This document shows, piece by piece, positions 36,720-44,986 of a stretch of 64,000 nt of DNA; the stretch's first letter is position 1; each line of letters starts with the position of its first letter. The notes beneath the pieces were generated by a model. The model had not been told where the DNA came from and ran no database searches. It saw only the letters and a program-made list of their open reading frames with translations. The stretch spans positions 1 through 64,000 of the forward strand of contig NZ_JAJFAV010000015.1 in the NCBI RefSeq assembly GCF_020711235.1, written 5' to 3'. The DNA is from Hymenobacter sp. 15J16-1T3B. GTDB taxonomy: Bacteria; Bacteroidota; Bacteroidia; Cytophagales; Hymenobacteraceae. The position numbers and the translations under genes are program-made.

Positions 36720-36813
36720 CCACTTTCCCGGCCGCCCCGCTGCCGGCAGCGGCTAACGACGCCCAGCGCAGGTTACGCGCTTATCCCGTTGCTTCTTCAC
36801 CTAATCCGCTGGC

Positions 36814-37296
36814 ATGAACGCCCAGGACCTCATCCGCCACCTGCAGCTGCTGCCCCACCCCGAGGGCGGCTACTACCGCGAAACGTACCGCGCGGCCGAG
36901 CAGCTCACCACCGCCGCGCAGCAGCCCCGCCACGTCAGCACGGCCATTTACTTTCTGCTGGAGGGCGCCGCCAAGTCGCATTTCCACCGCATCAAGTCCG
37001 ACGAGCTGTGGTTTTTTCACCAGGGTCAGCCGCTGGAAATCGTGCTGATTCAAGGCGGGCAGGCGTCAATCATTCTGCTCGGCAACGACTTTGCGCAGGG
37101 CGCCGTGCCGCAGGCGGTGGTGCCGGCCGGCACTTGGTTTGCCGCCCGCGTGCGGGATGAAGCGGGCTTCGGCCTGGTCAGCTGCACCGTCGCGCCTGGC
37201 TTCGATTTCGCCGATTTCGAGCTGGCGGAGCGGGCCGGGCTAACCGCCGAGTTTCCGCAGCTGCGGGAGCTGATTGCGCAGTTTACCACGGCCTGA
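36814..37296 (+). CDS. Cupin protein (DUF985/cupin_5 family)
   Basis: A 160-residue single-domain cupin. The N-terminus HLQLLPHPEGGYYRETYRA and the blocks STAIYFLLEGAAKSHFHRI, DELWFFHQGQPLEI and VPAGTWFAARV are the DUF985 signature. HFHR and the later DELW region hold the likely metal or ligand site. Function in the family is not established. The stop lies 1 bp before the eutC start, so the two are almost certainly co-translated, which ties this gene to ethanolamine use. Confidence 0.88.
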   Translation: MNAQDLIRHLQLLPHPEGGYYRETYRAAEQLTTAAQQPRHVSTAIYFLLEGAAKSHFHRIKSDELWFFHQGQPLEIVLIQGGQASIILLGNDFAQGAVPQAVVPAGTWFAARVRDEAGFGLVSCTVAPGFDFADFELAERAGLTAEFPQLRELIAQFTTA

Positions 37297-37297
37297 C

Positions 37298-38068
37298 ATG
37301 AGCGCCCTGCCCGCCGACTCGCCTGCTCCTGGCGCCGACCCCTGGGCCGGGCTGCGGGCCTTCACCGCGGCCCGCATTGCCCTGGGCCGCACCGGCAGCA
37401 GCGTGCCGCTGCGCGAGGCGCTGGCCTTTCGCCTGGCCCACGCCCACGCCCGCGACGCGGTGTATTCCGCCCTCGACGTGGAGGCTCTGCTCCCGGCCCT
37501 GCAGCCACTGGGGCTGCCCGTGCGCCGCGTCCGCAGCCAGGCCCAGGACCGCCCGCAGTACTTGCACCGCCCCGACCTGGGCCGCCGCCTCGCCGCGGAA
37601 TGCCGCCGGGAGCTAACGGCCGCGGGCCACGCCCCTGCCCACGTGGTGCTCATTCTGGCGGACGGCCTTTCGGCCGAAGCGGTAAACCGCCACGCCGCCC
37701 CGGTGCTGGCCTTGCTGGTGCCGCGCCTGCAGCAAGCCGGCTTCCGGCTGGCTCCGCTGGTGGTGGCCGAGCAGGCCCGCGTGGCCCTCAGCGACGACAT
37801 CGGGGCGGCCGTGGCCGCCCGGCTGGCGCTGGTGCTCATCGGCGAGCGGCCCGGCCTGAGCGCCCCCGACAGCCTGGGCGCCTACCTCACCTACGGGCCG
37901 CGCCCGGGCCTGACAGACGAGGCGCGCAACTGCGTGTCGAACATCCGCCCGGAAGGCCTGCCCTACGCTGCGGCGGCCGACAAGCTGCTCTGGCTGGTGC
38001 AGGAGGCGCTGCGGCGGCAGCTTTCGGGCGTGCCGCTCAAAGACGAAAAGGATCTGCTGGGCCAGTAG
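37298..38068 (+). CDS. eutC: Ethanolamine ammonia-lyase small subunit EutC
   Basis: A 256-residue subunit that helps bind adenosylcobalamin in the EutBC lyase. Blocks seen: LRAFTAARIALGRTGSSVPL, LAFRLAHAHARDAVY, RPDLGRRL, VVLILADGLSAEAVNRHA, ALVLIGERPGLSAPDSLGAY and ARNCVSNIRPEGLPY. Start ATG 37298 is 1 bp after the cupin stop; the in-frame ATG at 37274 would overlap the cupin gene. It is convergent with the Crp/Fnr gene. Confidence 0.95.
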   Translation: MSALPADSPAPGADPWAGLRAFTAARIALGRTGSSVPLREALAFRLAHAHARDAVYSALDVEALLPALQPLGLPVRRVRSQAQDRPQYLHRPDLGRRLAAECRRELTAAGHAPAHVVLILADGLSAEAVNRHAAPVLALLVPRLQQAGFRLAPLVVAEQARVALSDDIGAAVAARLALVLIGERPGLSAPDSLGAYLTYGPRPGLTDEARNCVSNIRPEGLPYAAAADKLLWLVQEALRRQLSGVPLKDEKDLLGQ

Positions 38069-38116
38069 CGGCGCCACCGCCCCGCGGGGGCGGCGGCCGG
38101 GCGCGTTGGGGCCGCC

Positions 38117-38719
38117 TCAGTGCCCGGCCAGCTCCCGCCGAATACGGCTGAGCGACTCGGGGGTGACGCCCAAGTAGCTGGCAATCATGCGCTGGGGCAG
38201 GCGCCGGGCCAGCGTGGGGTAGGTCTGCAGAAAGTCCACGTAGCGCTGCTCGGCCGAGGCGCTGAGCGTCAGTACCAAGCGGCGCTGCAGGGTGCGCACG
38301 TTGTTTTGCAGCAGGCGGTGAAAGAACTCGGTGAAGGCGGGCGTGAGCTGGCTCAGCTTGCGGAAGAACGTGGCGTCGAAGAGCAGCACCTCGGCGTCTT
38401 CCACCGCGTCGATGCTGAACTGGGCGGGCTCGTGCCGGTTGAGGCTGTTCTGGTCCGAAATCCACCAGTTTTCGGGCGCGAACTGAATGATGTGCTCCTT
38501 GCCCTTGGCATCGACCACGAAGGAACGCAGGCAGCCGCGCGCCACAAAGGCGCCCACGCGCGCTACCTCGTCGGCGCGCACCAGCACCTCGTGCCGGGCG
38601 AGTTGCCGGGGCTCAAACAGGGCTTCGATGGCCGCTAGCTCGTCGGGCGTGGCCGCAGGCAGCTGGCGGCGGAAGTAGTCGTGCAATACGGCAAGCGGAG
38701 ACGCGGGCGGCGGGTTCAT
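38117..38719 (-). CDS. Crp/Fnr-family transcriptional regulator
   Basis: A 200-residue protein with an N-terminal cyclic-nucleotide-binding-like beta barrel (about 20-130; VARGCLRSFVVDAKGKEHII, FAPENWWISD) and a C-terminal winged helix (about 150-195; YVDFLQTYPTLARRLPQRMI, ASYLGVTPESLSRIRRE). This type with the ENWW block is common in Bacteroidota; its ligand is unknown and no Fnr iron-sulfur cysteines are seen. It is divergent from the LLM flavin oxidoreductase gene across 127 bp and may control it. I chose ATG 38719 because the extension to 38776 is Pro-rich and not family-like. Confidence 0.88.
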   Translation of the reverse strand: MNPPPASPLAVLHDYFRRQLPAATPDELAAIEALFEPRQLARHEVLVRADEVARVGAFVARGCLRSFVVDAKGKEHIIQFAPENWWISDQNSLNRHEPAQFSIDAVEDAEVLLFDATFFRKLSQLTPAFTEFFHRLLQNNVRTLQRRLVLTLSASAEQRYVDFLQTYPTLARRLPQRMIASYLGVTPESLSRIRRELAGH

Positions 38720-38846
38720 GGCGGCAATATCGGGGCGCGGGCCATATGGCGGGTCGGGCGGGGCGGTATCGGCCAAGGTACCGCGCGGGCCCGAACCGGC
38801 GCCCGGCCCGGGGGGTTATACGGGCCTGAATCCATCCACCCCCGAT

Positions 38847-39884
38847 ATGGAAACCACCCCGCAACTCCGCCTCAGCGTGCTCGACCAGTCGCCGGTGCGG
38901 CCCGGCGCCACGCCCCGGCAGGCCGTGCTCGAAACCGTGCAACTGGCCCAGCTGGCCGACCGCCTCGGCTACCAGCGCTTCTGGGTGTCGGAGCACCACA
39001 ACACGCCGTTTCTGGCCGGCACCACCCCGGAAGTGCTCATTGCCCATCTCGCGGGCCAAACGGCGCGCATCCGCCTGGGCTCGGGCGGGGTGATGCTGCC
39101 GCATTACTCGGCCCTGAAAGTGGCCGAAAACTTCCGCATGCTCGAAACGCTCTTCCCCGGCCGCATCGACCTGGGCATCGGCCGCGCCCCGGGCTCCGAC
39201 CGGTTTACGGCCCACGTGCTCAACCCCGGCAACCAGTTCAGCGACGAGGAATTTGCCGAGCAGCTCATGGACCTGAAAGCCTTTCTGTTCGACGAGGAAG
39301 TGCCCGACACCATCCACGCCAAGGTGAAGGCCATGCCCCAGGCGCCCACCGCGCCCGAGCCCTGGCTGCTCAGCTCCAGCGGGCAAAGCGGCCTGTACGC
39401 GGCCCACTTGGGCATGGCGTTTTCCTTCGCCCAGTTTATCAACCCCAACGGCGGCCCCAAGCTGATGCAGCTGTACCGGGACCGGTTTAAGCCCTCCGCT
39501 TTTTTCCAGGCGCCCACCGCCAACGTGGCCGTGTTCGTGCTCTGCGCCGACACCGAGGAAAAGGCCAACCAGCTGCGCGCCGCCATGGAGTTGCAGATGC
39601 TGCGCATCGAGCAGAACCGCCGCGGCCCCTTCCCCAGCTACGAGGAAGCCCGCGACTACCCCTACTCGGCCGAGGAGCGCGGCCGGCTGGCCTACAACCG
39701 CGGCCGCATCCTGAGCGGCACTCCCGCGCAGCTGCGCACGCAGCTCACCGAGGTAGCCCGCAGCTACCAGGTCGAGGAAATTGTGGTCGTGACCATCACG
39801 GCCGACTTCCAGGACCGGCTCCGCTCCTATGAGCTGCTGGCCGAAGCCTTCGAGCTGGCACCAGTGGCCGTGGCGCAGCACTGA
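38847..39884 (+). CDS. LLM-class (luciferase-like) flavin-dependent oxidoreductase
   Basis: A 345-residue soluble enzyme of the bacterial luciferase-like monooxygenase superfamily. SVLDQSPVRPGATPRQAV, RFWVSEHHNTPFLAGTTPEV, RIRLGSGGVMLPHYSALKVA, LFPGRIDLGIGRAPGSD and LLSSSGQSGLYAAHLGM are the blocks of the MsnO8/YhbW-type group, which bind FMN and may act on alkanals or other small substrates. The substrate here is unknown. It is divergent from a Crp/Fnr regulator. Start ATG 38847 fits the family; the frame is open upstream to 38718 but that part overlaps the regulator start. Confidence 0.9.
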   Translation: METTPQLRLSVLDQSPVRPGATPRQAVLETVQLAQLADRLGYQRFWVSEHHNTPFLAGTTPEVLIAHLAGQTARIRLGSGGVMLPHYSALKVAENFRMLETLFPGRIDLGIGRAPGSDRFTAHVLNPGNQFSDEEFAEQLMDLKAFLFDEEVPDTIHAKVKAMPQAPTAPEPWLLSSSGQSGLYAAHLGMAFSFAQFINPNGGPKLMQLYRDRFKPSAFFQAPTANVAVFVLCADTEEKANQLRAAMELQMLRIEQNRRGPFPSYEEARDYPYSAEERGRLAYNRGRILSGTPAQLRTQLTEVARSYQVEEIVVVTITADFQDRLRSYELLAEAFELAPVAVAQH

Positions 39885-39896
39885 TTACACCTGTCC

Positions 39897-40081
39897 GTCA
39901 TCCGGAGCCTTAGCGAAGGACCTTGCTCGAACCGCACCCCGCCGCTGATACCAACGAGCAACCGCTAATCGTCACAACGACCAAAAAGCGCAGCCACGAT
40001 GCCTATATAACGGGCATTGGTGGCTGCGCTTCATAGTTAGTGCGGCTCGTGAGGTAGGTCCTTCGCCCTGCTCAGAATAAC
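39897..40081. repeat. Composite palindromic intergenic repeat
   Basis: Outer imperfect arms (39897-39924 and 40055-40081) share the core GCGAAGGACCT. Inside is a hairpin with 12-bp perfect arms (39986-39997 and 40020-40031). The outer core is related to the elements at 31540 and 60705. It lies downstream of the LLM gene and may also end transcription. Confidence 0.7.
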
Positions 40082-40116
40082 CGAAGCCGGTTCAATGGCT
40101 GATTTTCGTCAGCTTA

Positions 40117-40138
40117 TTTAGAATAAGTTCATTTTAAA
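40117..40138 (+). promoter_or_regulatory. Candidate Fur-like operator upstream of the TonB receptor gene
   Basis: An AT-rich imperfect 22-bp palindrome (TTTAGAATAAG/TTCATTTTAAA, 8 of 11 pairs matching) lies about 70 bp upstream of the siderophore receptor start. Its TTTAGAAT half resembles Fur sites of Bacteroidota as I recall them. Iron control of the receptor would be expected. This is a suggestion, not an established site. Confidence 0.35.
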
Positions 40139-40210
40139 TTCAGGATTGTTTGGACATAATCTAAACAGTGCGTTGCTTTGCAGCACTTTTGAATCAGTCT
40201 AAATAACTGA

Positions 40211-42763
40211 ATGACCCGCTCCCTGCCTTTCCTGCTGCTCGCCGTGGCTCCCCTGACCGCCTCGGCCTACGCCAATCTGAGCTATGCCCCCCGTTCCGGC
40301 GACGAGCCGACCACGACGCCGCAGCCCGCGCATGGCCAAGTAGTAGGGCGCGTGGTGCTGGCCGACGGCCAGGCCGCCGAGCAGGTATCAGTGATGGTGA
40401 AGGGCACGACCATTGGCACGAGCACGGAAGCGGACGGGTCGTTTCGCCTGCGCCTGCCGGCCGGCAAGCAGACGCTGGCCGTGGCCTACCTGGGCTACGT
40501 GACCCAGGAAATTGAGGTGGACGTGCCGGCCCGCGGCACCGTGAGCCTGCCCGCCGTGACGCTGGCCAAGAGCACCAGCCAGCTGGCCGAAGTACGCATC
40601 ACCGAGACGCGCACCATCAACCAACGGCCCACTGGCGTGAGCAAGATGCCCATCCGCCCGCTGGATTTGCCCCAGGCCGTGGTGACGGTGAACCAGCAGA
40701 CGCTGGAGCAGCAGCAGGTGCTGCGCCTGAGCGACGCGCTGGCCAACACGCCCGGCCTGTACGTGACCAGCACCACCGGCGGCTTTCAGGAAGAGCTGGG
40801 CAGCCGGGGATTCGCCTACGGCTCGAACAACACCTTCAAAAACGGGGTGCGCTTCAACAACGGCGTGATGCCCGAAACCTCCTCGCTGGAGAGCATGGAA
40901 GTGCTGAAGGGCAGCGCGGCCATTCTGTACGGCAACGTGGCCGCCGGCGGGGTGCTGAACCTGGTGACCAAGAAGCCCAAGTTTGAGCAAGGCGGTGCGG
41001 CCAGCCTGCGCGTGGGCTCGTTCGGGTTCTGGAAGCCCATCGTGGACGTGTACGGCGCCGTGGGCAAGAGCGACAAGGTGGCCTACCGCCTGAACACCAC
41101 CTACGAGCAGGGCAACAGCTACCGCGACGTGGTCAACTCGGACCGCTTCTACGTGAATCCCTCGCTGCTCTTCAAGCTCACGCCCAAGACCGACCTGGTG
41201 CTGGAGGGCGACTACCTGCGCGACAACCGTACGCCCGACTACGGCATCGGCGCCATCGACTACGTGATTCAGCCCTCGCGCAGCCGCTACCTGAACGTGG
41301 CCGGCGCCCGCAACGCCACCCGCCAGACCAGCGCCACCGCCACGCTCACCAGCCGCCTCACCGACGTGTGGCAGCTGCGCGCCGTGGGCGGCTTCCAGCG
41401 CTACGACAACGCCCTGCGCTCAGCCGCCCGCCCCACGGGCATCATCGCCACGCCCGGCGCCACCTACGGCAACTGGAGCCGCGGCCTGCAGCGCAGCCAA
41501 ACCCAGGAAAACTACTTCCTGGCCCAGCTGGACCTGACGGGCTCCTTCCACAGCGGCTTCCTGGGCCACACTCTGCTAGTGGGCGCCGACGCCGATATGT
41601 ACCAAACCACGGCGCTGGCCTTCACCAACCCGGAAAACCCGACCAACACCAACGCAGCCGTAGCCACCTACGACGTCATCAACATCCTGGACCAGCGTAA
41701 GGAAATCAGCCAGCCGGCGCTGCACCTGAACGGCTTCCAGGACCTGGTGCGCAACTCCATCACGCAGAGCGGCACCCGCCGCGCAGGCTTCTACGCCCAG
41801 GACCTGCTGACCTTCACCGAGCAGCTGAAGGCGCTGGTGGGCCTGCGCTGGAGCTACCAGGAGACGCCCAGCGACGTGTACTACGACAACACGGTGCTCA
41901 ACCGCACCAACAAGGTGGCCAGTAGCTACGTGCAAAACCGCCGCTACGACAACGCTTTCTCGCCGCGCCTGGGCCTGGTGTACCAGCCCATCAAGACGAT
42001 GTCGTTGTTTGCCTCGTACTCGAACTCCTTCATGCCGCAGGCCAATACGGCCGTGAGCAACACCGGCTCCGCCCTACCTCCCTCGGTTATCGACCAGTAC
42101 GAAGTGGGCATCAAGAACGACCTGTTCGGCGGCCTGCTCTCGGCCAACGTGACGGCCTACCGCATCGTCAACAGCAACCAGACGCAGACCATCCTGCCGA
42201 CCTCGCCTAACTTCAACCCGGCCTACCCGGCGGCCCTGGAAATGGTGGGCGAGGTGACCAGCAAGGGCGTGGAAGTAGACGTGCAAAGCAAGCCTTACTT
42301 GGGCTGGTCGGTGCTGGCGGGCTACAGCTACAACAACACGGCCTACACCAACAGCAACATCTACAAGAACGGCAGCCGCCTGCGCTACAACCCCGCCACC
42401 ACGGCCAACGCCAGCCTGTTCTACACCGTGGAGAACGGTGCCCTGCAGGGTTTGAGCGCCGGCGTGACGGCCTACTACGTGGGCGACCGGCTGGCCGGCC
42501 GCAACCCGCGCGAGCTGAACCCCGCCACCGGCAAGCCCTGGACCGACAACAACGGCAACCCGGTTACCGACGTCAACAAGTTCATTGCCCTGCCCAACTA
42601 CTTCCTCTTCGACGCCTCGCTGGGCTACTCGTACCAGCGCTTCTCGCTGCGGGTGAAGCTGGCCAACCTGCTCAACGAGTTGAGCTACAACCTGCACGAC
42701 GACAACAGCGTGAACCCCATTGCCCCGCGCACTTTCGCGGCCACGCTCGGCTACAAGCTCTAA
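40211..42763 (+). CDS. TonB-dependent siderophore receptor
   Basis: An 850-residue outer-membrane receptor. A signal peptide (residues 1-20) is followed by a carboxypeptidase-like regulatory domain (about 38-120; GRVVLADGQAAEQVSVMVKG) and a plug domain (about 145-260; PLDLPQAVVTVNQQTLEQQQ, SSLESMEVLKGSAAILYGN, GGVLNLVTKKP). A 22-strand barrel ends in ATLGYKL. The plug is typical of FecA/FhuE-like ferric-siderophore receptors. TonB-ExbBD energise it from the inner membrane. The next gene, a PepSY protein 82 bp downstream, is a frequent partner. The AT-rich upstream region and the Fur-like palindrome suggest iron control. Confidence 0.93.
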   Translation: MTRSLPFLLLAVAPLTASAYANLSYAPRSGDEPTTTPQPAHGQVVGRVVLADGQAAEQVSVMVKGTTIGTSTEADGSFRLRLPAGKQTLAVAYLGYVTQEIEVDVPARGTVSLPAVTLAKSTSQLAEVRITETRTINQRPTGVSKMPIRPLDLPQAVVTVNQQTLEQQQVLRLSDALANTPGLYVTSTTGGFQEELGSRGFAYGSNNTFKNGVRFNNGVMPETSSLESMEVLKGSAAILYGNVAAGGVLNLVTKKPKFEQGGAASLRVGSFGFWKPIVDVYGAVGKSDKVAYRLNTTYEQGNSYRDVVNSDRFYVNPSLLFKLTPKTDLVLEGDYLRDNRTPDYGIGAIDYVIQPSRSRYLNVAGARNATRQTSATATLTSRLTDVWQLRAVGGFQRYDNALRSAARPTGIIATPGATYGNWSRGLQRSQTQENYFLAQLDLTGSFHSGFLGHTLLVGADADMYQTTALAFTNPENPTNTNAAVATYDVINILDQRKEISQPALHLNGFQDLVRNSITQSGTRRAGFYAQDLLTFTEQLKALVGLRWSYQETPSDVYYDNTVLNRTNKVASSYVQNRRYDNAFSPRLGLVYQPIKTMSLFASYSNSFMPQANTAVSNTGSALPPSVIDQYEVGIKNDLFGGLLSANVTAYRIVNSNQTQTILPTSPNFNPAYPAALEMVGEVTSKGVEVDVQSKPYLGWSVLAGYSYNNTAYTNSNIYKNGSRLRYNPATTANASLFYTVENGALQGLSAGVTAYYVGDRLAGRNPRELNPATGKPWTDNNGNPVTDVNKFIALPNYFLFDASLGYSYQRFSLRVKLANLLNELSYNLHDDNSVNPIAPRTFAATLGYKL

Positions 42764-42845
42764 GCCGTTCTGCCTTTCCTTGCCGCCAACCCATCGGGCC
42801 TTCGGGTCTGGTGGGTTCGGCATACCTAGCCACCGCTGCTCTGCC

Positions 42846-44144
42846 ATGAAGATTCTCTTCCGCAACATTCACCTTTACCTCAGCCTCGTCGCCGGGCTGA
42901 TCATTGCCGTCGTGTGCTTCACGGGCGCCGTGCTCGTGTTCGAAAAGGAGCTGGAGCAAGGCCTGCACCCCGAGCGTTACTACGTGACGCCGCCCGCCGG
43001 CGCCCAGCGCCTGAGCTTGGAGCAGTTGGTGGCGGCCGCGAAGGCGAAGGCGGGCCCCAAGGCCAAAGTGGCCGGGGTAAAGGTGTACGCCGACCCCACC
43101 CGCACCGTCGAGGTTAGCCTGGCCGGCGGGCCGGGTGGCCCCGGCAGCAAAGAAGGCGGCCGGGAGGGCAGCCTGCGCGGCGGCGAAGACGGCCCGCGCC
43201 GGGAGGGCCGCGCCGAGCAAAGAGGCGAGCGGGGCAGCCGGAGCGAAGGTCAAGGTGCGAAAGGTGGCCCGGGTGAAAAAGGCGGCAAAGGTGGGGGCGG
43301 CGAAGGTGGCCGCGGCCCGCAGTACTTCGTGAACCCCTACACCGGCGCCGTGGTGGGCCCGTACGTGTACCGCGACTCGTTTTTCTTCACCATGATGGCC
43401 CTGCACCGCGGCATGGTGGGCGGGCCGGCGGGCAAGCTCGTCGTGGGCGTGAGCACCTTGTTGTTTCTCTTCATCATTGCCACCGGCCTTGTGCTGTGGT
43501 GGCCCGCGTCGAACAAGATTCTCAAGCAGCGCCTGAGCGTGAAGTGGGACGCGAGCTTCAAGCGCCTCAACCACGATTTGCACATTGTGCTCGGGTTCTA
43601 CTCGGCCCTGTTCCTGTTCGTGTTTGCCTTCACCGGCCTGGCGTGGTCGTTTGAGTGGTTCAACAACGGCATCTTCGCCGTCACCGGCTCCGACCCTAAA
43701 GGCCCGGAAGCTCCCAAGTCCGAACTGCTCGCCAGCGGCCGGCAGCTGAGCTTCGACCAGGCCTACCGCGTGGCCCAGCAGCAGGAGCCCGGGGCCCTCT
43801 CCTACGCCATTTCGCTGCCCAAAGACTCCGCCGAGGCCGTGCGCGTGCTGACCACCACGGCCGACGCCGCCTACGAAGGCGCCACCGACGAGCTATACCT
43901 CGACCAGTACAGCGGCCGCCCGCTGGGCCAGTTGGCCTTCAAAGACCGCAACCTGGGTCAGCGCGTGCGCCGCACCTTCAAGCCCGTCCACACCGGCGCC
44001 ATCTTCGGCACCCCGTCCAAGGTCGTTGCCCTGGTGGTCTGCCTGCTAGGCGTCACGTTCCCGATTACGGGCGTGATTATGTGGCTCAACCGCCTGAAGA
44101 AGGAGAAAAAGAAACAGCGCAAGCTCAGCTACGCCACCCGCTAA
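42846..44144 (+). CDS. PepSY-associated membrane protein (possible ferric-siderophore reductase)
   Basis: A 432-residue inner-membrane protein of the PepSY_TM family. Helix 1 is at residues 9-32 (YLSLVAGLIIAVVCFTGAVL). A periplasmic PepSY-type region contains VFEKELEQGLHPERY. Further helices lie near 195-215, 238-258 and 398-420. Histidines in the IHLY, LHRGM and NHDLHIVLGFYS segments could bind haem. Such proteins often follow siderophore receptors and may reduce ferric siderophores in the periplasm. Residues about 94-157 are an odd Gly/Glu/Arg/Lys-rich insertion absent from typical members. It is co-directional with the receptor (82 bp gap) and followed by a terminator. Confidence 0.88.
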   Translation: MKILFRNIHLYLSLVAGLIIAVVCFTGAVLVFEKELEQGLHPERYYVTPPAGAQRLSLEQLVAAAKAKAGPKAKVAGVKVYADPTRTVEVSLAGGPGGPGSKEGGREGSLRGGEDGPRREGRAEQRGERGSRSEGQGAKGGPGEKGGKGGGGEGGRGPQYFVNPYTGAVVGPYVYRDSFFFTMMALHRGMVGGPAGKLVVGVSTLLFLFIIATGLVLWWPASNKILKQRLSVKWDASFKRLNHDLHIVLGFYSALFLFVFAFTGLAWSFEWFNNGIFAVTGSDPKGPEAPKSELLASGRQLSFDQAYRVAQQQEPGALSYAISLPKDSAEAVRVLTTTADAAYEGATDELYLDQYSGRPLGQLAFKDRNLGQRVRRTFKPVHTGAIFGTPSKVVALVVCLLGVTFPITGVIMWLNRLKKEKKKQRKLSYATR

Positions 44145-44151
44145 CCGCCAC

Positions 44152-44186
44152 ACGGCCGCCGGACACCAGTTCCGGCGGCCGTTTTG
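44152..44186 (+). terminator. Rho-independent terminator
   Basis: A 12-bp stem (44152-44163 with 44171-44182), 7-nt loop and a T run end the iron-uptake pair. Confidence 0.85.
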
Positions 44187-44207
44187 CTCAGTTCTTTGCT
44201 ACGCGCC

Positions 44208-44867
44208 TCAGGGCCGCGCCGCCCCCAGGCTATAGCCCACGCCCACGGCCAACGTGGAGGCCGGCAGCAGCTCGTAATACTGGGTTTTCTCGCCACCCAG
44301 CCGGAAGTTGAGGCCGATATCGGCTAGGGCGGCCCAGCGCGGGGCCACTTGGTAGCGCAGCCCCGCCCCCAGCGAAAAGAACACATCCAGGCGGTTTTCC
44401 AGCTGTTCGTTGCGAAACGTGCCCGGATACGTGCCGCCCGTGTTGTAGTAGGTTTCCTGATTCACCAGGTCGGAATGCCGGAAGGTGAGGCCGCCGAGCA
44501 GCGCCACATGCGCCTTCCGTGGCAGCGGGCCTAGCGTCACGCGCAGCAGCACCGGCACCACCGTCGACTTGGTTTCTTTGTGCTGCACGTAGCGCGTGGC
44601 ATTACCGCTCTCGTCGCGGTCGGTAGTGCGCTTCTGGTAGGCCACCGCGCCCTGCAGCGCCACGCGGGGGCTCATGGCCACCTGCGCGTGCAGGTTCGGG
44701 GCAAACCGCACCCCGTCCAGCGACTCATTGGCCCGGATGTAGTACCCCGACATGGCCGTCAGCCCAACTCCGACCAGCCAAGGCCGGGGCGCGGGAGCGG
44801 TTTGGGCTTGGACCTGGGCAGCGCCACTCAGCAGCGAGCCCGCCAACAACAATACACTCGATTTCAT
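44208..44867 (-). CDS. Outer-membrane beta-barrel protein, 219 aa
   Basis: A 219-residue protein with a signal peptide (residues 1-22, ending AAQVQA). Alternating hydrophobic and polar strands follow, as in the small OmpA-like or porin-family barrels of Bacteroidota: LVGVGLTAMSGYYI, RVALQGAVAYQKRT, VALLGGLTFRHS, FFSLGAGLRYQVAPRWAALA and a final LAVGVGYSLGAA. No catalytic or binding motif is visible. Start ATG 44867 begins the signal peptide. It is downstream of dnaB on the same strand but separated by a perfect palindromic terminator, so it is probably transcribed alone. Confidence 0.75.
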   Translation of the reverse strand: MKSSVLLLAGSLLSGAAQVQAQTAPAPRPWLVGVGLTAMSGYYIRANESLDGVRFAPNLHAQVAMSPRVALQGAVAYQKRTTDRDESGNATRYVQHKETKSTVVPVLLRVTLGPLPRKAHVALLGGLTFRHSDLVNQETYYNTGGTYPGTFRNEQLENRLDVFFSLGAGLRYQVAPRWAALADIGLNFRLGGEKTQYYELLPASTLAVGVGYSLGAARP

Positions 44868-44930
44868 AGCAACCGGATAAATAAGCACCGCGGCAAGCTA
44901 GCCTATTTCCGGCGGCTTCCGGGCTAAAAC

Positions 44931-44964
44931 ACCGCGAGGCCCGGCAATTGCCGGGCCTCGCGGT
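44931..44964 (-). terminator. Terminator of dnaB (perfect 34-bp palindrome)
   Basis: Two 17-nt arms without a spacer pair perfectly. Read on the minus strand it is followed by GTTTTAG, so it should end dnaB transcription. Confidence 0.8.
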
Positions 44965-44986
44965 AGTACGGGGCAGTACCAGGGGC

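Noticed and set aside
43135-43332. Ala/Lys-rich histone H1-like frame inside the PepSY gene
   Set aside because: It is the shifted frame of the Gly/charged low-complexity segment and has no start signals of its own.
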